Assembly: GCA_020048595.1 (NCBI GenBank)
Contig: JAIFMH010000085.1
Coordinates: 1 to 17,110, forward strand
Length of the DNA: 17,110 nt
Direction of reading: 5' to 3'
From: Bacteroidota bacterium
GTDB taxonomy: Bacteria > Bacteroidota > Bacteroidia > Bacteroidales > UBA4417
In this document: one piece after another, positions 1-7,288 of the stretch
Position numbering within the stretch: the first letter of the stretch is position 1
Layout: each line of letters begins with the position of its first letter
Position numbers and translations under genes: made by a program
Notes under the pieces: model-generated
Databases searched by the model: none
What the model saw: the letters and a program-made list of their open reading frames with translations, nothing else
What the model was told of the DNA's origin: nothing

Positions 1-1
1 G

Positions 2-1381
2 TGGTTCGGGCTCAGGAAAACAACGCAGCATAACAAGTTCGACAAATGGGCTATCACATCACTTTGGCTTATCTTTCCAATGCGTTTGCTAGCCGAAAGT
101 TTTACGGCCGGCTTATATCAAGGAGGCGGTTTTCTTACTAATACTTTGGGAAGTGTCTTTGCCGCAGTTCTCCCTTTGGAATATCTGGCTTATCCTGCAT
201 GGTGGGCATATTCTACAATGCTTGGTATTTTCTTTGTTACGCTTCCTTGGAGCAGGTTTATGCATATTCCTACTGAGATAATTCTTATTTTCCTTAAAAA
301 CGCAGGAATCGAACAAGGAAAATATCCCGGAAGTTTCAGTGAAATAGAGCTGCGTTCATGCCCTCGCTGTGGAGTATGTATTGATGTTTGTCAGATGAAT
401 GAAGCAGGCAAAACAGGATCAACTGCAGTTTATTTTATTCGTTCCCTGCGCGAACAACGTCCGGATGCAGAACTTAATTCGAATTGTATGATGTGCGGTC
501 GATGCCTTGAAGCCTGCCCGGTTGGTATTGATACTCTTGGACTCAGGGTAGGAGCAAGGCGTGTGGATAATAAAGGCATCATATCAGATTTTAATTATCT
601 CAAAAAACAGCCTTTAATTGACAAAAAAGCTGAAGTAGTTTATTTTGCCGGTTGCATGGGACATCTTACACCCGGAGTTAAACGTGCAATGGTGCAGATT
701 TTCGAAAAAACAGGTATTAATTATACATTTCTTGATGAAGATGGATCAATATGTTGTGGCCGTCCTTTGAAGCATGCCGGTTTGCAGGAAGCAGCTATAA
801 AACTGGTTTCGGAAAACACAACAAGAATAAAAAATACCGGAGCTGAAATATTAGTTACCTCTTGTCCCATTTGTTATAAAATTTTCAACAATGATTATTC
901 GCTGGAAGGCATAACAGTTATGCATCATTCTGTTTTTATTGAGAAACTGGTAAAGGAAGGGAAACTGATTCTGCAGCCGGGTGAAATACGGGCAGTTTAC
1001 CACGATCCATGTGAATTGGGAAGAGGGTCAGGTATTTACGATCAACCACGAAATGTGCTCAAACAGATAGCCGAAGTTGCATATGTTACTGAGGAGAGGG
1101 TAAATTCATTGTGCTGTGGCGGCAGCATTGGCGATCTGGCAATGAATGCTGCACAGCGGAATGCAATCCGCGACAATGCACTCAGCAAACTTTGCGAATC
1201 TCAGCCGGATGTATTGGTAACTGCATGTCCGCTTTGTAAAAAGACTTTTGAATCCGGCAACCTGGTAAAAGTGAAAGATCTTGCCGAAATAGTTGCTGAA
1301 AGAATGATCCTGCCTGCAAAACAAGAGAAAACCAAGGCAATTGCTGAACGCAAAATAAGTCGTACAGTGGTTCCTTTTTAG
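2..1381 (+). CDS. Membrane-anchored heterodisulfide-reductase-like (Fe-S) oxidoreductase, 5' end outside the window
   Basis: Partial gene. The frame is open to the left edge, and the first ATG (position 80) lies inside the protein, so the start is upstream. Counting 459 residues from position 2, residues about 20-100 are hydrophobic with two or three membrane segments, resembling the end of a NarI/DsrM-like cytochrome b domain. Next come two 4Fe-4S motifs: C120, C123, C126, C130 and C162, C165, C168, C172. Then follow two cysteine-rich CCG domains: C218, C251-C252, C288, C291 and C337, C371-C372, C409, C412. This order matches HdrD/DsrK/GlpC-type proteins, which pass electrons between the membrane quinone pool and a soluble partner. 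Both CCG domains keep all their cysteines, so the protein looks active. The electron partner cannot be told from this window. The family is clear; the physiological substrate is not. Confidence 0.88.
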   Translation, partial: WFGLRKTTQHNKFDKWAITSLWLIFPMRLLAESFTAGLYQGGGFLTNTLGSVFAAVLPLEYLAYPAWWAYSTMLGIFFVTLPWSRFMHIPTEIILIFLKNAGIEQGKYPGSFSEIELRSCPRCGVCIDVCQMNEAGKTGSTAVYFIRSLREQRPDAELNSNCMMCGRCLEACPVGIDTLGLRVGARRVDNKGIISDFNYLKKQPLIDKKAEVVYFAGCMGHLTPGVKRAMVQIFEKTGINYTFLDEDGSICCGRPLKHAGLQEAAIKLVSENTTRIKNTGAEILVTSCPICYKIFNNDYSLEGITVMHHSVFIEKLVKEGKLILQPGEIRAVYHDPCELGRGSGIYDQPRNVLKQIAEVAYVTEERVNSLCCGGSIGDLAMNAAQRNAIRDNALSKLCESQPDVLVTACPLCKKTFESGNLVKVKDLAEIVAERMILPAKQEKTKAIAERKISRTVVPF

Positions 1382-1425
1382 TTTTTTTGTGACATTATTT
1401 TCTGTTTAAAATATTAAATAGTTCC

Positions 1426-1441
1426 AAACATACATATGTTT
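1426..1441. repeat. Short near-perfect palindrome between genes
   Basis: AAACATA, two spacer bases, then TATGTTT: seven-base arms in perfect inverted order. It lies in the 269-base gap between the iron-sulfur gene and the lipoprotein gene. No T-run follows, so it is not an intrinsic terminator. It could be an operator, but an AT-rich gap can produce this by chance. Confidence 0.3.
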
Positions 1442-1544
1442 CTCTGGCGTGTAAAATGAACATATTATTGGTTCTGAAAATATATGTAAAAAGCTGTAAA
1501 ACAGATGTATAAAAGGTGGGTAGTAATATTTTATTCCTTCAATA

Positions 1545-1576
1545 TTTTGATTTTTGAATTTATAGCCTTATCTTTA
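1545..1576 (+). promoter_or_regulatory. Weak candidate promoter for the lipoprotein gene
   Basis: TTTTG at 1545-1549, a 19-base spacer, then TATCTTTA at 1569-1576. The second box matches the Bacteroidota -7 consensus TAnnTTTG except for the last base. It lies about 75 bases before the start codon. It is the best match I found in this gap, but it is imperfect. Confidence 0.3.
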
Positions 1577-1650
1577 TGTGATCAAATCATGATTATAATA
1601 GCATCTCATTTTGATTAGTGTAAGTAACCGTATTCTATAACCTCAAATAC

Positions 1651-2646
1651 ATGCACGCTATGAGAACAAGTTTATTCTTTTCTTTGATTTTGCTCATTGC
1701 AGGATCTATCCTGATTCAGTCCTGTAAGCCCCGTGAAAAAGTTCCGGTGATCGGTTTGTTAATGGACCAATACAACGTTGAACGATGGGCTAAGGACACA
1801 ACATACTTCATAGAAAATGTAAACAGATTGGGAGGAAAAGTGATTTGCCTTTCAGCCATTGGCGATCCTGACAAGCAACTTGAACAGGCCAAACAGCTGA
1901 TCGGTCAGAAAGTTGACGTTTTGGTAATTCTGCCTGTAGATTTAAAAAAGGCAGCGGATATTGTAAAACTGGCAAATGATGCATCTATCAGCGTTATATC
2001 CTACGACCGTTTGATTCAGGAAGCTAATGTTAATTTTTATGTGTCTTTTGATAATGTTAAAGTAGGTGAATTGCAGGCTAACTATATAAAGAACAGGTTG
2101 CAAAAAGGAAATGTGGCTTTAATTGGTGGTGCATATACCGATAAAAACTCCTTTTTATTGCAATTCGGACAAATGAGCATTTTACAGCCTTATATTGAAC
2201 GGGGTGATATTAAAATTGTTTACGATAAGATGGTTGAAACATGGTCTTTTGAAGAAGGTTATAAAGCCGCAAAGGAATGTCTTCGGACAAATAAAGTGGA
2301 TGCTATTATTGCCGGGAATGACCTGCTGGCGCGTGGAGCCATCAAAGCTTTGCAGGAAAAGGGTCTTGCCGGTAAAGTTCTTGTTGCCGGACAGGATGCT
2401 GATTCCGAAGCACGCGAAAACATCGTTCAGGGATTGCAATCCATGTCAGTATATAAGTCAATTGAGGATTTAGCTGCAAATGCTGCCCGCATGGCAATGG
2501 ATCTGGCTAAAGGTAATTCGATTTTCTACGCATCATTCACAGTAAATAACGGAACTAAACTTGTTCCTTCCCTCTTAATTGATCCCATTTCGGTTAATAA
2601 GGGTAATATTGGAATGGAGATTGATACCCGGAAAAAAGCAAAGTGA
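1651..2646 (+). CDS. Periplasmic sugar-binding-type lipoprotein (xylose-binding-like, Peripla_BP_4 fold)
   Basis: 331 residues. The N terminus is a lipoprotein signal: a hydrophobic stretch (residues 7-21) ending in IQSC with Cys25 as the likely lipidated residue. The mature part reads as a type I periplasmic binding protein: a first strand with VIGLLMD, the run VDVLVILPVD (about residues 88-97), ISYDRLI, a YVSFDN-VGELQA segment, NVALIGG, and a second lobe with AIIAGNDLLARGAI and VLVAGQDAD. This pattern resembles D-xylose-binding proteins, which deliver sugar to an ABC importer. No ABC ATPase or permease gene is adjacent, so it may be an orphan binder or a sensor. An alternative start is the ATG at 1660, three codons in, which shortens the charged end before the signal. 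Fold confidence is high; ligand confidence is low. Confidence 0.82.
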   Translation: MHAMRTSLFFSLILLIAGSILIQSCKPREKVPVIGLLMDQYNVERWAKDTTYFIENVNRLGGKVICLSAIGDPDKQLEQAKQLIGQKVDVLVILPVDLKKAADIVKLANDASISVISYDRLIQEANVNFYVSFDNVKVGELQANYIKNRLQKGNVALIGGAYTDKNSFLLQFGQMSILQPYIERGDIKIVYDKMVETWSFEEGYKAAKECLRTNKVDAIIAGNDLLARGAIKALQEKGLAGKVLVAGQDADSEARENIVQGLQSMSVYKSIEDLAANAARMAMDLAKGNSIFYASFTVNNGTKLVPSLLIDPISVNKGNIGMEIDTRKKAK

Positions 2647-2755
2647 TCTTACTTCCGGAACAGTCTTATTTTTATGTTGATCTGTTAGCATGAAGAATAA
2701 TTGTTCCCTCTGCTATGACAGGTTGTTGATTGCTGAATGTGATTTCTATATGATC

Positions 2756-3508
2756 TCATATGTTAAATTTCACTTCTTTCGTATCACAGACTAAAATTTC
2801 ACCAGTTTCAGTTTCTAACAATAATTGGCCGAAATCAGTTGTTCCGGTAATCCGTGCATGTATTCGTGATTCTTTTACGAGGTATTCGTGCCATTCCATC
2901 AAACGGTAAAGCGCTTCCTGATAATCAGTTTCTGTTTTTGAAATAGTTTCTTGATTTATAGTAAAGTATCGGTTGAATAAGGAATGTAATAGTTTCTGAA
3001 GTATATCACTAAGGTTGTAATCAAGATCGGTTATCATTTTCAGTGATACCGGGTTAGGAGCGTTGCTAATAAAGGACAGCTGGTTAACATTTAATCCTAT
3101 TCCCACAACTGTATAATCGAGTTTGTTGCCTGTCACTGAGTTCTGAATTAGAATCCCGCATATTTTTTTATCTTCAATGTACAGGTCATTAGGCCATTTA
3201 ATTGTGACTTTGTGGTCCGGAAGTTCCGCAACCAGAAAATCATAAATGCCCAGCGAAATAGCTTTATTCATTATAAATTGCTGATCTGCCGGAAATGAAG
3301 GATATAAAATCAGGCTGAAAGTGAGGTTTTTACCTTTTTCACTCTCCCAGGTATTTGAATCTGTTCCCTTTCCGTTGGTCTGATGATCTGTAACAATCAC
3401 ACAGCCCTCTTCAGGCCTTGCTCCCGAAAGAATATCAACGGCATAGCTGTTGGTCGATTTGGTTTCGGGAAGGTGAATTATTGTAGCTTTCAATATATCC
3501 TGTTTCAA
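2756..3508 (-). CDS. birA: Biotin--[acetyl-CoA-carboxylase] ligase, monofunctional
   Basis: 250 residues. The enzyme makes biotinyl-AMP and transfers biotin to a lysine of carboxylase carrier domains. Visible motifs are KSTN (17-20), QTNGKG leading to W54 (43-54), KWPND (104-108), KKICGIL with the catalytic-type lysine (about K115) and GIGLN (136-140). The N-terminal winged helix of E. coli BirA is absent, so it should not act as a repressor. The usual GRGRRGR loop reads GKGTDSN here, placing Thr where E. coli has Arg118. The start is TTG at 3508: the frame has a stop seven codons upstream and no ATG between, and a consensus promoter box sits just upstream, giving a very short leader. The neighbouring rsfS gene is divergent. 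Family certain; exact start likely. Confidence 0.93.
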   Translation of the reverse strand: MKQDILKATIIHLPETKSTNSYAVDILSGARPEEGCVIVTDHQTNGKGTDSNTWESEKGKNLTFSLILYPSFPADQQFIMNKAISLGIYDFLVAELPDHKVTIKWPNDLYIEDKKICGILIQNSVTGNKLDYTVVGIGLNVNQLSFISNAPNPVSLKMITDLDYNLSDILQKLLHSLFNRYFTINQETISKTETDYQEALYRLMEWHEYLVKESRIHARITGTTDFGQLLLETETGEILVCDTKEVKFNI

Positions 3509-3528
3509 TATTAACTTATTTTATGAAG

Positions 3529-3536
3529 CAAAGTTA
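3529..3536 (-). promoter_or_regulatory. Promoter -7 box of the biotin ligase gene
   Basis: On the minus strand this reads TAACTTTG, an exact match to the Bacteroidota -7 consensus TAnnTTTG. It ends about 20 bases before the TTG start, so the leader would be only about 10-15 bases. A TTG lies 24 bases upstream of the box, somewhat far for a -33 element. Confidence 0.6.
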
Positions 3537-3666
3537 AAACAAATAGTATTCTGAAGCGTTCAAAAATGCATGATTCAATACGTGACAAATTGTCGTGTTT
3601 AAGAAAAAGGACTGAAGTTTGATAGGCTATAGCACTAATAACAAAAAAACATTTGCATTAAATCCA

Positions 3667-3674
3667 TACCTTTG
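3667..3674 (+). promoter_or_regulatory. Promoter -7 box of the rsfS-ftsH-cdsA-psd cluster
   Basis: TACCTTTG followed by CA, an exact match to TAnnTTTG. No -33 TTG is found at the usual distance; the closest TTTG is only 11 bases upstream. The box lies 148 bases before rsfS, so the transcript should have a leader of about 140 bases. Confidence 0.6.
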
Positions 3675-3822
3675 CAACTTGTTGTAAGTTCAACGGAGAA
3701 CTTCAGGAAATGAGACAAACCAATGGGGTTTCTTTTGTAAATGAAATGCATGTAACAGGTTCAAATTTCCATTGAAACATTACCAGTAATTACAAGTAAA
3801 AAAGAAAATTAATTAATCATAA
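3675..3822 (+). promoter_or_regulatory. Long structured leader of rsfS with a possible short leader peptide
   Basis: Three small inverted repeats lie in the leader. AAGTTC (3686-3691) pairs with GAACTT (3698-3703). AAACC (3717-3721) pairs with GGTTT (3727-3731). TTCAA (3760-3764) pairs with TTGAA (3772-3776). A 21-codon frame runs from ATG at 3710 to TGA at 3775, with GGAG 11 bases upstream. No known riboswitch pattern is recognisable. The stems are short, so regulation is possible but unproven. The rest of the 314-base gap between birA and rsfS holds only the two promoter boxes. Confidence 0.3.
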
Positions 3823-4200
3823 ATGGCGAAACGTAAAAAAAGTGAAACTTCGGGGATGCTTGCTGATATTATTGTTAAAGGAATGCAGGAAAAACTCGGT
3901 TTAGATATTGTAAAACTTAACCTTTCAGGGATACCTAATTCAATTACTGATTATTTTGTAATTTGCCATGGCGCTTCTCGCTCACAAGTCGATGCAATTG
4001 CTGATTCCGTTCAGGCTGAAGTAAAAAAAGCGGTTGGCGGACTGCCTTCGCATAAGGAAGGATTTGAAAACTGTGAATGGATTCTGCTTGATTATTTTGA
4101 TGTCGTTGTTCATATTTTCCAGACAGAAACACGCGGTTTTTATCAACTGGAAAAGCTATGGGCTGACGCTCCACGCGAAGATGTATCGGTTATTAACTAA
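3823..4200 (+). CDS. rsfS: Ribosome silencing factor RsfS (Iojap/YbeB family)
   Basis: 125 residues, normal for the family. RsfS binds ribosomal protein uL14 on the large subunit, blocks subunit joining and so lowers translation when nutrients are short. Family signatures are visible: a DYFVICHGASRSQVDAIAD core at about residues 43-61, then EWILLDYFDVVVHIF, and the C-terminal YQLEKLWADA. The N terminus is a lysine-rich tail. The ATG at 3823 is the natural start; there is no longer in-frame extension with family similarity. It is the first gene of the cluster: ftsH follows 26 bases later with no terminator between, so the two are probably co-transcribed from the box at 3667. Confidence 0.95.
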   Translation: MAKRKKSETSGMLADIIVKGMQEKLGLDIVKLNLSGIPNSITDYFVICHGASRSQVDAIADSVQAEVKKAVGGLPSHKEGFENCEWILLDYFDVVVHIFQTETRGFYQLEKLWADAPREDVSVIN

Positions 4201-4226
4201 GAATTTAATTTTAGAATTTCTACATA

Positions 4227-6329
4227 ATGGGTAACGAAGATAATTACAACAAAGGCGATAAATCACAGGGATCAGGTGGGCCTAAAATGCCAAAAATGCC
4301 AAAAGTGAAATTTAATTTTTACTGGATATATGGCATCCTGGGAATAGTCCTGTTTGGTTTGTATCTGAATAACATGGGAGCTACACCTAAGGAATTAGGT
4401 TGGGGCGAATTGAAAACAATGCTTGTAAACCAGGAAGTGGAAAAAATATTCCTCGTTAACAAGGAACAGGCAGAAGTGTATATTAAAAAAGACAAACTGG
4501 CTTTGCCTAAGTATAAAGATGTAAAACCTGCAAATACATTAACCTCAACTGCTCCTCAATATATTTATCAGATTGGATCTGTCGAAACATTTGAGAAGGA
4601 TGTTCGCGAGGCTCAGGTTGATATTACAACTCCTGTATATGTTAAAAACGTTACACGCAAAAACTGGGGAGGTGATATTCTGGGGTGGATTTTACCAATA
4701 GTAGTACTGGTCGGACTGTGGTTTCTGATTATGCGAATGATGACAAAAGGCGGCGCAGGAGGCGGCGGACAGATATTTAATATCGGTAAGTCGAAAGCTC
4801 AGCTTTTTGATAAAGATACTATGGTTTCGTTGAATTTCAACGATGTGGCCGGTCTGCAGGAAGCTAAAGTGGAAGTAATGGAAATCGTTGAGTTCCTGAA
4901 GAATCCTAAAAAATATACCGATCTTGGTGGTAAAATCCCAAAAGGAGCTTTGCTTGTTGGCCCTCCGGGAACCGGAAAAACCCTTCTTGCTAAAGCCGTT
5001 GCAGGCGAAGCTAAAGTACCGTTTTTCTCGCTTTCAGGTTCTGACTTTGTCGAAATGTTTGTAGGTGTTGGCGCGTCACGTGTACGCGATCTTTTCAAGC
5101 AAGCTAAAGAAAAAGCTCCAAGTATTATATTTATTGACGAAATTGATGCTGTTGGTCGTGCCCGTGGTCGTAGTGCTATGACAGGGGGGAATGACGAACG
5201 CGAAAATACGCTTAATCAGCTGCTTACCGAAATGGACGGTTTTCAGACTAATGCAGGTGTCATCATACTGGCTGCAACCAACCGTGCCGATATTCTCGAC
5301 AGGGCTTTGCTTCGTGCCGGACGATTCGACAGACAGATATACATTGAATTACCGGATCTGGAAGAACGGAAAGCTATTTTTAAGGTTCACATGCGCAATC
5401 TTAAAATGGACGAAACAACCAGTGTTGATTTCCTGGCAAAACAAACTCCTGGTTTTTCAGGTGCTGATATTGCCAATGCCTGCAATGAGGCTGCATTAAT
5501 TGCTGCCCGCAACGACAAGAAAATGATTGATAAACAAGATTTCCTGGATGCCATTGACCGTATTGTTGGTGGATTGGAAAAGCGTAACAAAATCATCTCT
5601 CAGCACGAAAAGAAAGTAATAGCATACCACGAATCAGGCCATGCAGCAGTTAGCTGGCTTCTTGAACATGCACATCCTCTTGTTAAAGTTACTATTGTGC
5701 CGCGTGGTAAAGCTCTTGGAGCTGCATGGTATTTACCTGATGAAAGACAGATTACAACCTATGAGCAAATGATTGACGAAATTATCGCTACTCTCGGAGG
5801 CCGTGCGGCTGAAGATATCGTTTTTGGGAAAATTTCGACAGGTGCTCTCAATGATCTTGAAAAAGTAACCAAACAGGCTTACGCGATGGTAGCTTTTTAT
5901 GGTCTGAATAAGAAAATAGGGAATATCAGCTATTATGATTCATCAGGTCAGAATGAATACTCTTTTTCGAAGCCGTTCAGCGAGGAAACTGCACGTACCA
6001 TAGATAATGAAATTCATAAAATGGTTGAAGAGTGTTATACCAAAGCAAAGCAATTGCTTACCGAAAATCGTGATAAACTCAACCAGTTAGCTGAAATACT
6101 CCTGCTTAAAGAAGTGATTTTCCGTGAAGATCTTGAGAAGATATTCGGAAAACGCCCATTCCCGGATCATGATCATGTGATGATTAACAGCAATGGTGAA
6201 ACCAATGAGGAAAGACATGCTGAATCAGCGGTTAAAACTGTTTCCACTCCGGAGATTACTGAAAAGCCGGATGCTGTTGATAAAACCGTAAATGATGATG
6301 AAGCGGCTAAACCAGGTATTTCTTCATAA
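4227..6329 (+). CDS. ftsH: ATP-dependent zinc metalloprotease FtsH
   Basis: 700 residues. FtsH is a membrane-bound hexameric AAA+ protease that extracts and degrades membrane and short-lived cytosolic proteins. Order of parts: a glycine/lysine-rich head, membrane helix 1 (about 31-49), a periplasmic domain, helix 2 (about 150-171), and a glycine-rich linker. The AAA domain follows with Walker A GPPGTGKT (245-252), pore loop FVEMFVGVGA (274-283), Walker B IIFIDEID (300-307) and the SRH with arginine fingers in ALLRAGRFDR (360-369). The protease domain has zinc site HESGH (468-472) and third ligand Asp543 in LNDLEK. The wording GAAWYLPDERQITTYEQM after the zinc helix looks like the Bacteroidota form. 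The C terminus is a long acidic, low-complexity tail (about 656-700), longer than in E. coli. All catalytic residues are present. Confidence 0.98.
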   Translation: MGNEDNYNKGDKSQGSGGPKMPKMPKVKFNFYWIYGILGIVLFGLYLNNMGATPKELGWGELKTMLVNQEVEKIFLVNKEQAEVYIKKDKLALPKYKDVKPANTLTSTAPQYIYQIGSVETFEKDVREAQVDITTPVYVKNVTRKNWGGDILGWILPIVVLVGLWFLIMRMMTKGGAGGGGQIFNIGKSKAQLFDKDTMVSLNFNDVAGLQEAKVEVMEIVEFLKNPKKYTDLGGKIPKGALLVGPPGTGKTLLAKAVAGEAKVPFFSLSGSDFVEMFVGVGASRVRDLFKQAKEKAPSIIFIDEIDAVGRARGRSAMTGGNDERENTLNQLLTEMDGFQTNAGVIILAATNRADILDRALLRAGRFDRQIYIELPDLEERKAIFKVHMRNLKMDETTSVDFLAKQTPGFSGADIANACNEAALIAARNDKKMIDKQDFLDAIDRIVGGLEKRNKIISQHEKKVIAYHESGHAAVSWLLEHAHPLVKVTIVPRGKALGAAWYLPDERQITTYEQMIDEIIATLGGRAAEDIVFGKISTGALNDLEKVTKQAYAMVAFYGLNKKIGNISYYDSSGQNEYSFSKPFSEETARTIDNEIHKMVEECYTKAKQLLTENRDKLNQLAEILLLKEVIFREDLEKIFGKRPFPDHDHVMINSNGETNEERHAESAVKTVSTPEITEKPDAVDKTVNDDEAAKPGISS

Positions 6330-6418
6330 GTTTATTGCTGATGATAACGATGAGGAAAAAATGTATAAATTTACCTTGTCAGAAAACTTTTAATCAGGGT
6401 AAATAACGTAGCCTCAAA

Positions 6419-7066
6419 ATGGAAGAAAGTACATCAAGGGAGAAGGTGCTCAAAAAAGTACGCCATGCCTTAATTTATAAAACCGACAATCCTTATCCTA
6501 ACGTTGATTTCGACTCATCGGTTTATAAGCCGATGAATGACACATCTGATGTAAATTTTGCACAGGAATTTTCAAAGGTAGGAGGTGTTTTCATTTATTG
6601 TGAAAATGAAAATGAAGTTGTAAGTACATTATCAGCACTTCAAACTGAATGTGAGTGGAATAATATTTATTGTGCCGAACCTGAATTTCAGTATATGCTT
6701 ACACAGGCAGGTGTTCCCTTTGAATCTGATGAGGAAAGCCTTAAACAGATGAGTGTAGGAATAACAGGTTGTGAGTTTTTAATTTCAAGGCTGGGCAGTA
6801 TAATGGTTTCTTCCAAAACAAGCAGGCGACTGAATGTATATCCTGAAATTCATTTAGTTATAGCCTATGTGAATCAACTGGTTGATGATCTGAAAGATGC
6901 ATTTGTCGCTGTTCAAACCAAATATTCAGGAAAACTTCCATCTATGCTCTCGGTTATCACAGGACCGAGCCGAACTGCAGACATTGAAAAAACTCTCGTA
7001 ATGGGCGCTCATGGTCCGCGTGAATTATTTGTGATATTGGTTGAAACTCCACCTTCGGACGATTAA
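6419..7066 (+). CDS. LUD-domain protein (LutC/YkgG family)
   Basis: 215 residues. The C-terminal half carries the LUD signature: GITGCEFLISRLGSIMVSS (about 114-132), YPEIHLVIAY (141-150), LPSMLSVITGPSRTADIEK (173-191) and VMGAHGPREL (194-203). LutC belongs to the LutABC lactate utilisation complex, but no LutA or LutB homologue is adjacent. This copy sits between ftsH and a cdsA gene instead, so a lactate role cannot be assumed. The N-terminal 50 residues are less conserved and polar. It has no signal peptide or membrane segment. The gap after ftsH is 89 bases with no terminator or exact promoter box, and the next gene follows after 15 bases, so it is probably part of the rsfS-psd operon. Family clear, function unknown. 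Confidence 0.88.
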   Translation: MEESTSREKVLKKVRHALIYKTDNPYPNVDFDSSVYKPMNDTSDVNFAQEFSKVGGVFIYCENENEVVSTLSALQTECEWNNIYCAEPEFQYMLTQAGVPFESDEESLKQMSVGITGCEFLISRLGSIMVSSKTSRRLNVYPEIHLVIAYVNQLVDDLKDAFVAVQTKYSGKLPSMLSVITGPSRTADIEKTLVMGAHGPRELFVILVETPPSDD

Positions 7067-7081
7067 GTTAATTCTAACGTT

Positions 7082-7288
7082 ATGTCAGAAAATTGGGAAG
7101 TAATTTACAGCACGAACCAGCTTTATGAGGCTGAAATGGTAAAGGAAATGATGGCCGACAATGAAATTGAATGTGTCATCATGAATAAAATGGATTCCAT
7201 TTACGGATTTGGTGAAATTGAATTATGTGTTCCAACTGAAGATGTTTTAAAAGCTAAACAATTAATAGTCGATTTTAAAGGTGAATAA
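7082..7288 (+). CDS. Small DUF2007-type protein
   Basis: 68 residues. The opening WEVIYSTNQLYEAEMVKEMMADNEIEC pattern, split by a short loop from a second half with GEIELCVPTEDVLKAKQLI, is that of DUF2007, a small alpha/beta fold sometimes called a putative signal-transducing protein. The recognised theme is a residue series reading 'value from this protein, switch to the next, amino acids in between'. There is no membrane segment. Its last eight bases overlap the GTG start of cdsA, which implies translational coupling. Its place in front of a phospholipid gene is the only clue to its role, and no biochemical function is assigned to the family as far as I know. Confidence 0.75.
   Translation: MSENWEVIYSTNQLYEAEMVKEMMADNEIECVIMNKMDSIYGFGEIELCVPTEDVLKAKQLIVDFKGE

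Noticed and set aside
1379..1390. T-run after the iron-sulfur gene as a terminator
   Set aside because: Seven T follow the stop codon, but no stable hairpin precedes them.
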